This document shows positions 53,840 to 63,945 of a stretch of 64,000 bases of DNA, in pieces. The first letter of the stretch is position 1. Every line of letters starts with the position of its first letter. The position numbers were made by a program, and so were the translations under genes. The stretch is from Tolypothrix bouteillei VB521301 (GTDB lineage: Bacteria > Cyanobacteriota > Cyanobacteriia > Cyanobacteriales > Nostocaceae): positions 200,001 through 264,000 of the forward strand of contig NZ_JHEG04000001.1 of the NCBI RefSeq assembly GCF_000760695.4. Direction: 5' to 3'. The notes below the pieces were generated by a model. That model was not told the origin of the DNA. It saw only the letters and a list, made by a program, of their open reading frames with translations, and made no database searches.

Positions 53840-54919
53840 GTGAGCGAAGAAGAATTTACTCAGTATCTAATTTTTATCCGTCAGCAGATAGAGGCGCTGT
53901 ACGAATATATTGTGTTAGTACCAACAAACCAACAGCAACTCTTAGCGTCAGCAATGGAGGAAATTGCCACCTCTTTAGATAATCTGCAGTTATTTCAAGA
54001 GGAAATGCAGGCAAACTTAGAAACTATGGAGGTGATTCAGGAAGATCTGCTAGAGCAGAATGAGTACCTGGCAAAACAACATCAGCGTTATCACGACCTA
54101 TTCGAGTTTGCACCTAATGCGTATTTACTCACAAATGCTCAAGGAATCATTCTAGAAGCTAACCGTGCTGCGGGAGCACTATTTAACGTATTGCCCAACT
54201 TTCTGGTAAGCAAACCGTTAGTCAATTACGTACACGAAATAGAACGTTCGGTTTTTCGTAGCAAACTCAATAAGTTGTCTTCTGCGTGTTCTTCTTTGCA
54301 AGAGTGGGAAATAACTATGTGCCCGCGTGGCAGTCAACCTTTTAATGCAGTACTGATGGTAGCACCCGATCGTGACTCTTCCGGATTGCTAGTTTCCCTA
54401 CAAATAGCTATCTGGGATGTGACCGAGTACAAGAACTTGAATCAACAACAACCAGCAATTGTGACCGAACGCTTGGTACCAGAAGCAGAAGTTGTCTCGC
54501 TCCCTCACTCGCTCGATGGTTTGCAGGTACTGTTTGTAGATGATGAAGCTGATATTCGCGAGTTTATCACCGCAGTACTGGAGCAGCATGGGATATATGT
54601 GACAGCAGTTGCCTCAGTGGCTCAGGCGCTCGAACTGCTAGAGCAATACTCTCAGGAGGAGCCGCCTAAAGGGCGAACGCGTCCCGATGTGATACTCAGT
54701 GACATCAGAATGCCGGATGAAGATGGCTATGCTTTGATTAAGAAAGTACGGGCACTGGAGACAGAGAAAGGATGGCACATTCCTGCTGCTGCTTTGACAG
54801 CTTATCTTGCAGAAGACCGAGCAAAAGCACTCAAAGCGGGTTTTCAATCGCACTTGCATAAACTTGCTGAACCAATGGAGTTAATTGCAATGATTGCACA
54901 GCTTGCCGGGCGAGCTTAA
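53840..54919 (+). CDS. PAS domain protein with C-terminal response-regulator receiver
   Basis: The 359-residue protein has an N-terminal coiled coil (QLLASAMEEIATSLDNLQLF; EDLLEQNEYLAKQHQRY), a PAS domain at about 85-205 (LFEFAPNAYLLTNAQGIILE), and a receiver domain at about 230-355 (VLFVDDEADIREF; VILSDIRMPDEDG with phospho-acceptor D; AALTAY; K in SHLHKLAEP). It has no output or kinase domain, so it probably relays phosphate or acts by protein contact. The hybrid kinase at 56625 is a possible partner, now separated by a TnpB element. Confidence 0.88.
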   Translation: MSEEEFTQYLIFIRQQIEALYEYIVLVPTNQQQLLASAMEEIATSLDNLQLFQEEMQANLETMEVIQEDLLEQNEYLAKQHQRYHDLFEFAPNAYLLTNAQGIILEANRAAGALFNVLPNFLVSKPLVNYVHEIERSVFRSKLNKLSSACSSLQEWEITMCPRGSQPFNAVLMVAPDRDSSGLLVSLQIAIWDVTEYKNLNQQQPAIVTERLVPEAEVVSLPHSLDGLQVLFVDDEADIREFITAVLEQHGIYVTAVASVAQALELLEQYSQEEPPKGRTRPDVILSDIRMPDEDGYALIKKVRALETEKGWHIPAAALTAYLAEDRAKALKAGFQSHLHKLAEPMELIAMIAQLAGRA

Positions 54920-55010
54920 AAGCGAGCACCTTGAGATGGACGTAGTAGGGAAGCAGGGAGAGAAAAGGGAATTCAAATTGTAGAGACTTTACAGCGATTG
55001 AAGCAGAAAG

Positions 55011-55033
55011 CCCACCCCTTCTAGGGGTGTGGG
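55011..55033. repeat. Putative left-end hairpin of the second TnpB element
   Basis: CCCACCCCT and AGGGGTGTGGG pair around TCT, sharing the CTTCTAGGG core with the hairpin in front of the first tnpB. It lies about 160 bp upstream of the tnpB start. Confidence 0.55.
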
Positions 55034-55192
55034 ACGCGAATAATGCGGGAGGCAAAGCCACACCGCATTTTCGCTCATGAATGCGTTGCAGCTTTAGCTG
55101 CTGTCAAATTTATCTGAAATTGGGATTGCCAGTGTGAATCTTATACTATAAATAAGCACAGTAAGATTTACATTAAGGAGGTGAGGTTATCC

Positions 55193-56419
55193 ATGTTAGT
55201 ATTTGAAGCCAAGTTAGAAGGAAATGACGAACAGTATCAAAAACTTGATGGATCTATTCGTACTGCTCGGTTTATTCGGAACTCGTGTATCAGGTACTGG
55301 ATGGATAACCGTGGAGTAGGGAAGAACGAAATTAGTGCATATACAGCTATCCTTGCTCAACAGTTTGAGTTTGCCGATCGTTTAAATTCTATGGCACGAC
55401 AAGCTAGTGGCGAACGTGCATGGAGTGCAATTTCTCGGTACGACAACTGTAAGAAAAAGAGACCGGGCAAGAAAGGTTTTCCACGCTTTAAAAAAGAACA
55501 GACACATGGTTCTGTAGAGTACAAAACTACGGGATGGAAGTTATCTGAAGACAGAAGAAGCATCACATTCACTGATGGTTTTAAAGCAGGAACATTCAAG
55601 ATGTGGGGAACACGCGACCTACATTTTTATCAGTTAAAGCAGTTTAAGCGAGTGCGGGTAGTGCGTCGAGCAGATGGGTATTATTGCCAATTCTGTATTA
55701 ACTCTGAACGCCTAGAGAAACGCGAACCAACTGGTAAAACTATTGGGCTAGATGTTGGACTAACTCATTTCTATACTGATAGTGATGGGACTACGGTTGA
55801 AAATCCCCGTCATCTACGTAAATCCGAAAAGAAATTAAAACGCCTTCAACGACAGTTATCTAGAACCAAAAAAGGGTCTAAAAACCGCGTGAAGGCAAGA
55901 AATAAATTGGCAAGAAAGCATTTAAAGGTAAGTAGGCAACGTAAAGACTTTGCGGTAAAAGCTGCAAGGTGCGTAGTCCTGTCTAAAGACTTGGTAGCCT
56001 ATGAAGACTTAGTGGTTCGGAACATGGTAAAGAATCACCATCTTGCTAAAAGTATTAGCGATGCTGCATGGACGCAGTTTAGAGAATGGGTTGAGTATTT
56101 TGGAAGGGTGTTTGGGGTTGCAACAGTCGCTGTGCCTCCACATAGGACATCTCAAAAATGCTCGAATTGCGGCGAGATAGTCAAGAAAACTCTTTCTACT
56201 AGAACCCATATCTGTCCCCATTGTTTCCACATTCAGGGGAGAGACCACAACGCAGCTCGCAACATCCTTGAGATAGGACTCCGTACCGTGGGGCACACGG
56301 GAACGTTAATCGCCTCTGGAGACATCGACCTCTGTTCTGGTGAGCCACTGCGTTGCGGTGAGCAGTGCGGTCTTGGGCTTTGCCCAAGAGGAGCAACTGC
56401 GGAGGGTTCCCCCCGTTGA
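55193..56419 (+). CDS. tnpB: TnpB, RNA-guided endonuclease of IS200/IS605-type element (second copy)
   Basis: From the ATG at 55193, preceded by AAGGAGGTGAGG, the protein has 408 residues. RuvC motifs: GLDVGLTHFYTDS (D187), AYEDLVVRNMVKN (E271) and QGRDHNAARNIL (D351, with G instead of D two residues before). The zinc ribbon CSNCG...CPHC is intact. It is the same family as the gene at 16696 (both share WMDNRGVG, RVVRRADGYY-like and LSTRTH blocks) but clearly diverged. No tnpA is adjacent. The last about 80 bp of the ORF read through a palindromic repeat (TGCGGTCTTGGGCTTTGCCC), so the C-terminus SGEPLRCGEQCGLGLCPR is repeat-derived. Confidence 0.92.
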   Translation: MLVFEAKLEGNDEQYQKLDGSIRTARFIRNSCIRYWMDNRGVGKNEISAYTAILAQQFEFADRLNSMARQASGERAWSAISRYDNCKKKRPGKKGFPRFKKEQTHGSVEYKTTGWKLSEDRRSITFTDGFKAGTFKMWGTRDLHFYQLKQFKRVRVVRRADGYYCQFCINSERLEKREPTGKTIGLDVGLTHFYTDSDGTTVENPRHLRKSEKKLKRLQRQLSRTKKGSKNRVKARNKLARKHLKVSRQRKDFAVKAARCVVLSKDLVAYEDLVVRNMVKNHHLAKSISDAAWTQFREWVEYFGRVFGVATVAVPPHRTSQKCSNCGEIVKKTLSTRTHICPHCFHIQGRDHNAARNILEIGLRTVGHTGTLIASGDIDLCSGEPLRCGEQCGLGLCPRGATAEGSPR

Positions 56420-56493
56420 AGCAAGTGGCGAACCCATAAGGGTGAGGAAACTCCTCAGAATAAGTCGGGTCGAAGAAAGAGGAACTCTCAGAA

Positions 56494-56539
56494 GTGATTT
56501 TGGGAATCCCACGTGCTTTAGCCGTGGGAGGATGTCAAA
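56494..56539 (+). ncRNA. Putative omega-RNA 3' scaffold / right end of the second TnpB element
   Basis: GTGATT-n5-GAATC is followed by the hairpin CCCACG/CGTGGG (56508-56513 with 56523-56528) and the tail ATGTCAAA. The order matches the right end of the first element. The guide would start just after. The 5' end is undefined. Confidence 0.5.
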
Positions 56540-56624
56540 ATAAAGGAGGAGCATTGTTCTAAAATTTCGCTCGCGCTAAATTATCAGCGATCGCGCCTAC
56601 CCACTAAATCGACCAGTAAAGGCG

Positions 56625-59600
56625 ATGCACCGACCTCAAAGAGAAACAATTACCATAGAGGATATTGTCATCACTGAAGAACTGTCCCGGAGAAACCCTC
56701 GGACTGCGGATTTTCTCTTGGAAAATCAAGCATTGCAGAGGTTGGCGCGGCAGTTGGTAAATCAGCCACAAACTATGCATCAAAGTATAGTTGACATGGC
56801 ATTAAAATTATGCATTGCTGAAAGTGCAGGGATAAATTTACTAGAGATAGCACCAAGTGGGGAAGAGGTTTTTCGGACTCATGTATTAGCAGGAACATTA
56901 GCACAGTATGCAGGCAGCACTACAAAGCGCAACTCTAGTCCCAGTGGAGTTTGCCTGGAACGCGGTACTCCCGTGCTTTATTCCTATCCCGAACGCTATT
57001 TTACTGATTTACAGGTAGCGAATATTTCTATCGTTGAAGCATTAATACTACCGTTGATTGCTCCAGATCGTGCCCTTGGCACGATCTGGATTATGTCGCA
57101 CTCCCTTGAGCGGCGATTTGACAGTGAAGATGTGCGGGTGATGACGAGTTTAGCAGACTTTACTGCTGCTGCACTGTTGATAAATCAGCAACAAAGCCAG
57201 TTGCGACAAACTGCACTATGCGATCGCCCAAGAGCGGAAATTGCTTTGCGCGTCTCGGAAGAAAAATACCGCACGCTGTTAAATTCGATGGACGAAGCCT
57301 TTTGCAGCATCGAAGTGTTGTATGACTCAGACGGACAGCCTGTTGACCATCAAATCCTTAAAGCGAATCCGGCGTTGGAAAAACACGCAGGCTTAATCGA
57401 TGCGCGGGGTAGATTGGCAAGCGATGTGCTGCCGTTCGTCGAACAATCCTGGAACGACCTTTTTGCAAGAATCGTTGCCATAGGTGAATCGGAGCGACTT
57501 GAGCAGCACTCCCCCGCGTTTGACCGTTGGTTCGACATTGAAATTTTGCGCCTCGGCGACGAAACGCTGCGCCGTGTCGCAGTTCTTTTCCGGGACATCA
57601 CCGATCGCAAACGCACGGAAGCGAACCTCGCCTTTTTAGCCGAGACGAGCGCGGATTTTGCACCCCTGTTGAGCGCCGAGGAGATTATGGAGCGGGTCGG
57701 CAAACGGCTAGCCGATTTTCTCAATCTCTCGCGCTGCAATTTTTCCATCGTTGATGAGGAAGCCGATCTCATCGAGTGCATCTATGCCTGGAGGCGCGAC
57801 GACTCTATGCCCAACTTATTCGGCGCACACCGCATCTCGGCTTTCCTGAACGAAGAAGGCAGGCGACATTACGCGGCAGGTAAGCTCTCAGTTATCAACG
57901 ATACGCGGACTAATTCGATGCTCAACCCGAAGTTGGAAATGTGGGACGAGCTTGGCTTCGGTTCGATTGTTGACGCGCCTTACCTCAAAGACGGGTGTTG
58001 GAAATTTTTGTTAACCATCGCACGCTCCTCTTCGGGCGAGTGGCGCTCTGATGAAGTCGAGCTGATTCGGGAACTCGCCGAGCGAATTTACATCCGCATC
58101 GAACGTGCCCGCGCCGAAGAGGCTCTGCGCGACTCGGAAGAAAAATACCGTTCGCTGTTCAACTCAATGGACGAAGCATACGCCGTTGTTAAGGTCATCC
58201 CTGACAAGGAGGGTGCTTGGAGCGACTTCCTCTTCCTAGAAGTGAACCCCGCTTTCGTGAAGCACACCGGGATGGAGTACCCCGTCGGCAGAACGGCAAC
58301 CCAGATCCTCGGCACGCCGAACCCTCAGTGGGTGGGGATCTACGGCCAAGTAGCCGAGACGGGCGAGGCGGTACGCATTGAGATGACGGAGGACACCCTA
58401 AACCGGGTCTTCGACCTCAACGTCTTTCGGCTGGGCGATCCGGGAAGCCGCCGCGTCGCGGTGCTGTTCACCGACATCACGGAACGGAAGCGTGCCGAAG
58501 ACGAGCGCCAACGCGCACAAGACGCAATGCAGGCATTTTTCAGTAATGTGAGTCATGAGTTTCGCACTCCTCTGACTCTGTTGCTGAGTTCGATTGAAGA
58601 GACCTTGAACGATCTGGCACATCCCCCCAGTTCCGCCCAACGATCGCAACTGCAATTGGCGCACCGAAACGCGGTGAAGCTGCTGAAGCTCGTCAATACT
58701 TTGCTTGACGTTTCCTGCATCGAAGCCGAGCGCATTCAGGCAGTCTATGAGCCGACAGATCTCGCAACCTTGACGACAGAACTTGCGAGTTCATTTGAGT
58801 CAGCCATCAAGCAAGCAGGCTTGCAACTGGTAATTGATTGCCCACCCTTACCAGAGCCAATATATATCGATCGCTCTATGTGGGAAAAGATCGTCCTCAA
58901 TTTGCTCTCGAATGCGTTTAAATTTACCTTTGCAGGCGAGATTGCAGTCCGCTTAAGGCGGGCTGGTAATTGGGTTGAGTTAACTGTACAAGACACGGGC
59001 ATTGGCATTGCCTTCTCAGAAACACCTCGCTTGTTCGATCGGTTCTACCAGGTGAAAGGAGCCAGGGGGCGGAGTTTTGAAGGATCGGGGATCGGCTTGT
59101 CTCTGGTGAAGGAGTTAGTTAAACTGCATGGCGGCACGATTACTGTCAGCAGTGTTGAAGGAGAAGGCAGTTGCTTTCAGGTATCCATTCCCACCGGGTT
59201 TGCTCATCTTCCCCCCCAACAGATTGGCTCATCTCAAACCTTGCCCTCAACGGCAACAGATCTACGTGCTTATGTGGAGGAAGCGTTAGGGTGGCTACCC
59301 CAGGAGGAGGGGGAGATGGGGAGATGGGGAGATGGGGAGAAAAGAGCTTTTAATTCCCCTCTGCCCCCCTGCCCCTCTGCTCCCCTGCCCAGTTCTGCCC
59401 GTATTCTCCTGGTAGATGACAACCCCGATATGCGTGCCTACCTGAAGCGGTTACTGGATGAGCGATGGCAGGTGGAGACAGCAGCCAATGGCGCTCTAGC
59501 CCTCACCCAAATTCAGCAACACCCACCCGACTTGGTGCTAACTGATGTGATGATGCCAGAGATGGATGGGTTGCAATTGCTGCAAGCACTACGTTCCGAT

Positions 59601-60479
59601 CCTCAAACAAAAAGTATTCCGATTATTTTGCTATCGGCACGAGCAACAGAAGAGGCAACGGTCGAAGGTTTGGCAACGGGTGCGGATGATTACTTAATCA
59701 AACCCTTCAGTGCCCGCGAACTGATGGCACGGGTTGAAACTCATCTTCAATTGGCACGGCTGCGCTTTGAGCAATCTGCCAACCGCTTCAAAAATGAGTT
59801 TCTCTTGACCGTGACTCATGAACTGCAAGCGCCCCTAGCCAATATTCTCGGTTGGACACGCCTACTACAAAATCAACCTTTTGACAGTGTTAAGGCGGCT
59901 AGGGCACTTGCTGTCATCGAACGCAATGCAACTATCGAGGCAAAACTGGTGAAGGATTTGCTCGATGTTTCGGGCATTGTTTCAGGAAAGCTACAATTGC
60001 AATTTCAAGTTGTTGATTTGGTTTCTCTGCTACAAAACGTCGTGACAACATTTCACCAAACAGCTAAGGCAAAGAATATTCAACTCATCGAGGCGATATC
60101 GAATGTTGCACGGTGTAATGTTAAAGCAGATAGCGATCGCCTGCGACAAATCATCAGCCACTTGCTAGAAAATGCCATCAAATTTACGGACTTTGGGGGA
60201 AAAGTCAGCATCGGGTTAGAACATCTTGACTTCAATGTTCAAATTACTGTGACTGATACAGGTATCGGCATTTCTCCTGATTTTCTTCCCTTAGTCTTCG
60301 ATCGCTTCACTCAAGCGGAAGTACCTAGCCGTCATTCACCCGGAGGAGTAGGTATTGGACTGGCGATAGCGAAGATGCTGGTGGAAATGCACAACGGTAT
60401 AATAGAAGCAAGCAGTGACGGAGTTGGGCTGGGTGCAACCTTTACCGTCAAGCTACCGCAAGTTGGTGTTAGTCCTTAA
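56625..60479 (+). CDS. Hybrid sensor histidine kinase: GAF-PAS-GAF-PAS-HK-REC-HK
   Basis: The 1284-residue soluble protein has GAF (about 35-195), PAS (about 215-325, KYRTLLNSMDEAFCSIEVLY), GAF (about 335-500), a second related PAS (about 510-625, KYRSLFNSMDEAYAVVKVI), HisKA (FFSNVSHEFRTPLTLLL) and HATPase (DTGIGIAFSETPRLFDRFYQ). A receiver follows (ILLVDDNPDMRAYLKRLL; LVLTDVMMPEMDG), then a second HisKA (FLLTVTHELQAPLANILGW) and HATPase (DTGIGISPDFLPLVFDRFTQ; GVGIGLAIAKML). Two kinase cores around one receiver suggest internal phosphorelay. The DNA from about 57240 to 58560 is visibly GC-richer than its flanks. The linker before the receiver is encoded by a GGGGAGAT tandem repeat near 59310. 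Confidence 0.92.
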   Translation: MHRPQRETITIEDIVITEELSRRNPRTADFLLENQALQRLARQLVNQPQTMHQSIVDMALKLCIAESAGINLLEIAPSGEEVFRTHVLAGTLAQYAGSTTKRNSSPSGVCLERGTPVLYSYPERYFTDLQVANISIVEALILPLIAPDRALGTIWIMSHSLERRFDSEDVRVMTSLADFTAAALLINQQQSQLRQTALCDRPRAEIALRVSEEKYRTLLNSMDEAFCSIEVLYDSDGQPVDHQILKANPALEKHAGLIDARGRLASDVLPFVEQSWNDLFARIVAIGESERLEQHSPAFDRWFDIEILRLGDETLRRVAVLFRDITDRKRTEANLAFLAETSADFAPLLSAEEIMERVGKRLADFLNLSRCNFSIVDEEADLIECIYAWRRDDSMPNLFGAHRISAFLNEEGRRHYAAGKLSVINDTRTNSMLNPKLEMWDELGFGSIVDAPYLKDGCWKFLLTIARSSSGEWRSDEVELIRELAERIYIRIERARAEEALRDSEEKYRSLFNSMDEAYAVVKVIPDKEGAWSDFLFLEVNPAFVKHTGMEYPVGRTATQILGTPNPQWVGIYGQVAETGEAVRIEMTEDTLNRVFDLNVFRLGDPGSRRVAVLFTDITERKRAEDERQRAQDAMQAFFSNVSHEFRTPLTLLLSSIEETLNDLAHPPSSAQRSQLQLAHRNAVKLLKLVNTLLDVSCIEAERIQAVYEPTDLATLTTELASSFESAIKQAGLQLVIDCPPLPEPIYIDRSMWEKIVLNLLSNAFKFTFAGEIAVRLRRAGNWVELTVQDTGIGIAFSETPRLFDRFYQVKGARGRSFEGSGIGLSLVKELVKLHGGTITVSSVEGEGSCFQVSIPTGFAHLPPQQIGSSQTLPSTATDLRAYVEEALGWLPQEEGEMGRWGDGEKRAFNSPLPPCPSAPLPSSARILLVDDNPDMRAYLKRLLDERWQVETAANGALALTQIQQHPPDLVLTDVMMPEMDGLQLLQALRSDPQTKSIPIILLSARATEEATVEGLATGADDYLIKPFSARELMARVETHLQLARLRFEQSANRFKNEFLLTVTHELQAPLANILGWTRLLQNQPFDSVKAARALAVIERNATIEAKLVKDLLDVSGIVSGKLQLQFQVVDLVSLLQNVVTTFHQTAKAKNIQLIEAISNVARCNVKADSDRLRQIISHLLENAIKFTDFGGKVSIGLEHLDFNVQITVTDTGIGISPDFLPLVFDRFTQAEVPSRHSPGGVGIGLAIAKMLVEMHNGIIEASSDGVGLGATFTVKLPQVGVSP

Positions 60480-60486
60480 GAAAGAT

Positions 60487-61125
60487 TTAAAAAAACAGAG
60501 AGTGAACAATCAGATCCTTTTGGGTGATACTGAAGTTACGTTGTTCTGCTGTGGTAATGAATGAAACAATTGCTTCACACGTCACGGCAACGGTTAACAT
60601 CACAAGGTTTCGTGTCAGCGGATAATCACAGACATCATCATTTACGTCGGAAGGAACGCGATAAAAGTCATTCCAGATCGCTTCTGCATAATCAGCCGAT
60701 AGTCCAGCGTGAAGACAAGGTATGCTGAATTGTTCGGCATAATTTTTCACTGCAGTACGTGCCACACTATTGTCAAACACATCGACAATGAGCTGGCTGT
60801 CTTGGAGGAGTTGAGTTGTATTTGCTGAAGTCAACTCAAGTGTCTTAGCATTAACTTTAGTACCAATTGCTCGATATAAATTGTTAGCTAAAATCTTCGC
60901 CTTGAACGCCCCCACATCAGAACGGTAATAAGGCTGAGTTGAAAGATTTCGCTCCTCAATGCGATCGCGATCTATCACTGTCAGTTTATCAAAACCAGAC
61001 CGAGCTAAGTTTTCAGTGATGTTAGCTCCTAATGCTCCCGCCCCACAAATTGTTACAGGATAGTTTTTTAACTTTGCCATCACACCAGTCGTGCGATAAA
61101 GCTGTTCGTGAAAAAAGATACTCAT
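60487..61125 (-). CDS. ThiF/MoeB-type (E1-like) adenylyltransferase
   Basis: The 212-residue protein has the E1 Rossmann fold: VTICGAGALGANITENLARS with the ATP-binding GxGxxG, LTVIDRDRIEERNLSTQPYY, and DVGAFKAKILANNL with the conserved lysine. The acid switch LIVDVFDNSVARTAVKNY follows. It lacks the CxxC zinc pairs of MoeB, and the catalytic cysteine is not obvious; candidates are in FSIPCLHAGL and DDVCDYPL. E1-like proteins activate ubiquitin-fold carriers. It lies 21 bp after the orphan 277-residue gene, so they are co-transcribed. Confidence 0.88.
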   Translation of the reverse strand: MSIFFHEQLYRTTGVMAKLKNYPVTICGAGALGANITENLARSGFDKLTVIDRDRIEERNLSTQPYYRSDVGAFKAKILANNLYRAIGTKVNAKTLELTSANTTQLLQDSQLIVDVFDNSVARTAVKNYAEQFSIPCLHAGLSADYAEAIWNDFYRVPSDVNDDVCDYPLTRNLVMLTVAVTCEAIVSFITTAEQRNFSITQKDLIVHSLFF

Positions 61126-61146
61126 ATTAATTTGTAATTAATAGAC

Positions 61147-61980
61147 TCACTCCTCTTGTTGTTCCATCACACCCACTAGAGATTGCAAATCAAAATCGCT
61201 ATCGCGTCCGCTCAGACAAATACCAGAACTCACAACAGTCAAATCGGCTTTAGCGATCGCACTACTATGGCGAACACCATCAGCCGTTGTCCAATCGACT
61301 GTCCAGTAATCACCGCGATCCTGAAATTGGCGTAATTCACCACCACCCATCTGCAATGCTTTTCTCAGTCGCTTTTCATCCTGTTGAGGTTGAGCAAAGC
61401 TCTCCATACGCCGAGTCGCTAATTCATACAGCGTGCGGATTTCTGGAGTCATACCTTTGAATTGCAATTCTTCAACAGGAGTCAGTTCCTTAACAGCTGA
61501 TTGCAAAGTTTCTACAATAACCGGATCGGTACGGCGATCTACTTCTTCAAACCAACACGATTGTCCGTTCCAACGGGCAATAATTTGCTCAAAAACAACA
61601 CCCTCAGTCACTAGATGTACTGCGAGCGGTTTAACGAAGTTCAAGCGCTGACGCATATCTACTTCATTGACAGGGTATGCTAACCAAGTTTGTCTTTGCA
61701 GTTGGTATGCCAACCGCAGCCGTATTTGGGGAAAGTGTTGCAAATATTCCGCAACCTGGGGTAAGTCGGCTTCTTCCACAACCGTTGCTGTCTTAGCATC
61801 TATCGCCTGAAAAATACCCCAACCTTCATATTCCCTGGGCTTCGGTGTGAAGGTATAGATCATTCCTGCTACTCGCGTGCGAACTCGTCCACCCCTGACA
61901 CAGGGCGCAAGGAATTGGGTGGCATATAGCTGTGCTTCTGCGATCGCAATTTGATTGATTAGCTTGCGGATATCAGCCAT
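61147..61980 (-). CDS. Orphan protein linked to ThiF and TROVE/VWA genes
   Basis: I do not recognise this 277-residue soluble protein. The N-terminal 120 residues look strand-rich (VRGGRVRTRVAGMIYTFTPK; GWGIFQAIDAKTATVVEEAD), a helical middle follows (TPEIRTLYELATRRMESFAQ), and the C-terminal 60 residues form another strand-rich unit (DYWTVDWTTADGVRHSSAIA). It sits between the structured RNA and the ThiF gene on the same strand. It could be an RNA-binding or E2-like partner, but no motif proves either. Confidence 0.75.
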   Translation of the reverse strand: MADIRKLINQIAIAEAQLYATQFLAPCVRGGRVRTRVAGMIYTFTPKPREYEGWGIFQAIDAKTATVVEEADLPQVAEYLQHFPQIRLRLAYQLQRQTWLAYPVNEVDMRQRLNFVKPLAVHLVTEGVVFEQIIARWNGQSCWFEEVDRRTDPVIVETLQSAVKELTPVEELQFKGMTPEIRTLYELATRRMESFAQPQQDEKRLRKALQMGGGELRQFQDRGDYWTVDWTTADGVRHSSAIAKADLTVVSSGICLSGRDSDFDLQSLVGVMEQQEE

Positions 61981-62109
61981 AGCACCATCTCTCCATAAAA
62001 TTGCTCAGATGACAGGAGGAGTTTTTTAGCCGTGCTGAACCAGGATATAAAAAGCTCGCGCAAAGGTAGAAAGAACAACTTTATACTTCAATTCAGCAAC
62101 GTCACAAAT

Positions 62110-62325
62110 GATTTCCCGCGTGCAAGTTGGTGGAGCATTGCGTGTTCTGAGTTACTAGAGGGACTCCTCTGGTAAGTTTTTACACACTCTTTCAAGGATG
62201 GCTACTTTTAAGCCCACCTCCCAGGTTCTTCGCACTCCCCGTTCACACACGCCCACTGTATTTGACAGCGTTACTTTTCCTCTCGTACTAGTATGTAGGC
62301 TTCACGAGTTGGGGCACGCAGGCTA
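62110..62325 (-). ncRNA. Candidate ncRNA resembling the 23S rRNA GTPase-associated centre and sarcin-ricin loop
   Basis: Read on the minus strand, the spacer contains the universal sarcin-ricin loop AGUACGAGAGGA (62289-62278), closed by UACU/AGUA. A CUGU/ACAG hairpin follows. Next comes a 60-nt domain at 62225-62166 that aligns base for base with the 23S L11-binding region (E. coli about 1051-1108): GGAGGUGGGCUUAAAAGUAG and CCAUCCUUGAAAGAGUGUGU. In 23S the closing pairs are CCA/UGG; here they are CUG/CAG, so pairing is kept with other bases. Outside it, UGCG/CGCA, GGAG/CUCC and GCGUG/CACGC nest as further stems (62234-62231 with 62142-62139, 62238-62235 with 62135-62132, 62252-62248 with 62122-62118). 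An AT-rich promoter-like stretch (TTGTATTATATTAAT) precedes 62325. The two domains are about 1500 nt apart in 23S but meet in the folded ribosome. Confidence 0.75.
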
Positions 62326-62379
62326 TTAATATAATACAATATACTACATAATATTAGAAGAGTTTTGGAGTTAGTATCG

Positions 62380-62409
62380 GGATGCGTTACAAGTGACTGT
62401 AACGCATCC
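62380..62409. terminator. Strong hairpin after the TROVE-like/VWA gene
   Basis: GGATGCGTTAC and GTAACGCATCC form a perfect 11-bp stem with an 8-nt loop, 10 bp after the VWA stop. No T-run follows, so it may be a processing or stability hairpin rather than a strict terminator. Confidence 0.65.
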
Positions 62410-62418
62410 TGATGTATT

Positions 62419-63945
<1,527 letters not shown>

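Noticed and set aside
62110..62325. Simple broken rRNA gene as the explanation of the 23S-like sequence
   Set aside because: The two matched domains are about 1500 nt apart in 23S and in the opposite order here, intervening rRNA is missing, and the closing stems pair with changed bases. A decayed fragment is still possible and is stated as the refuting case.
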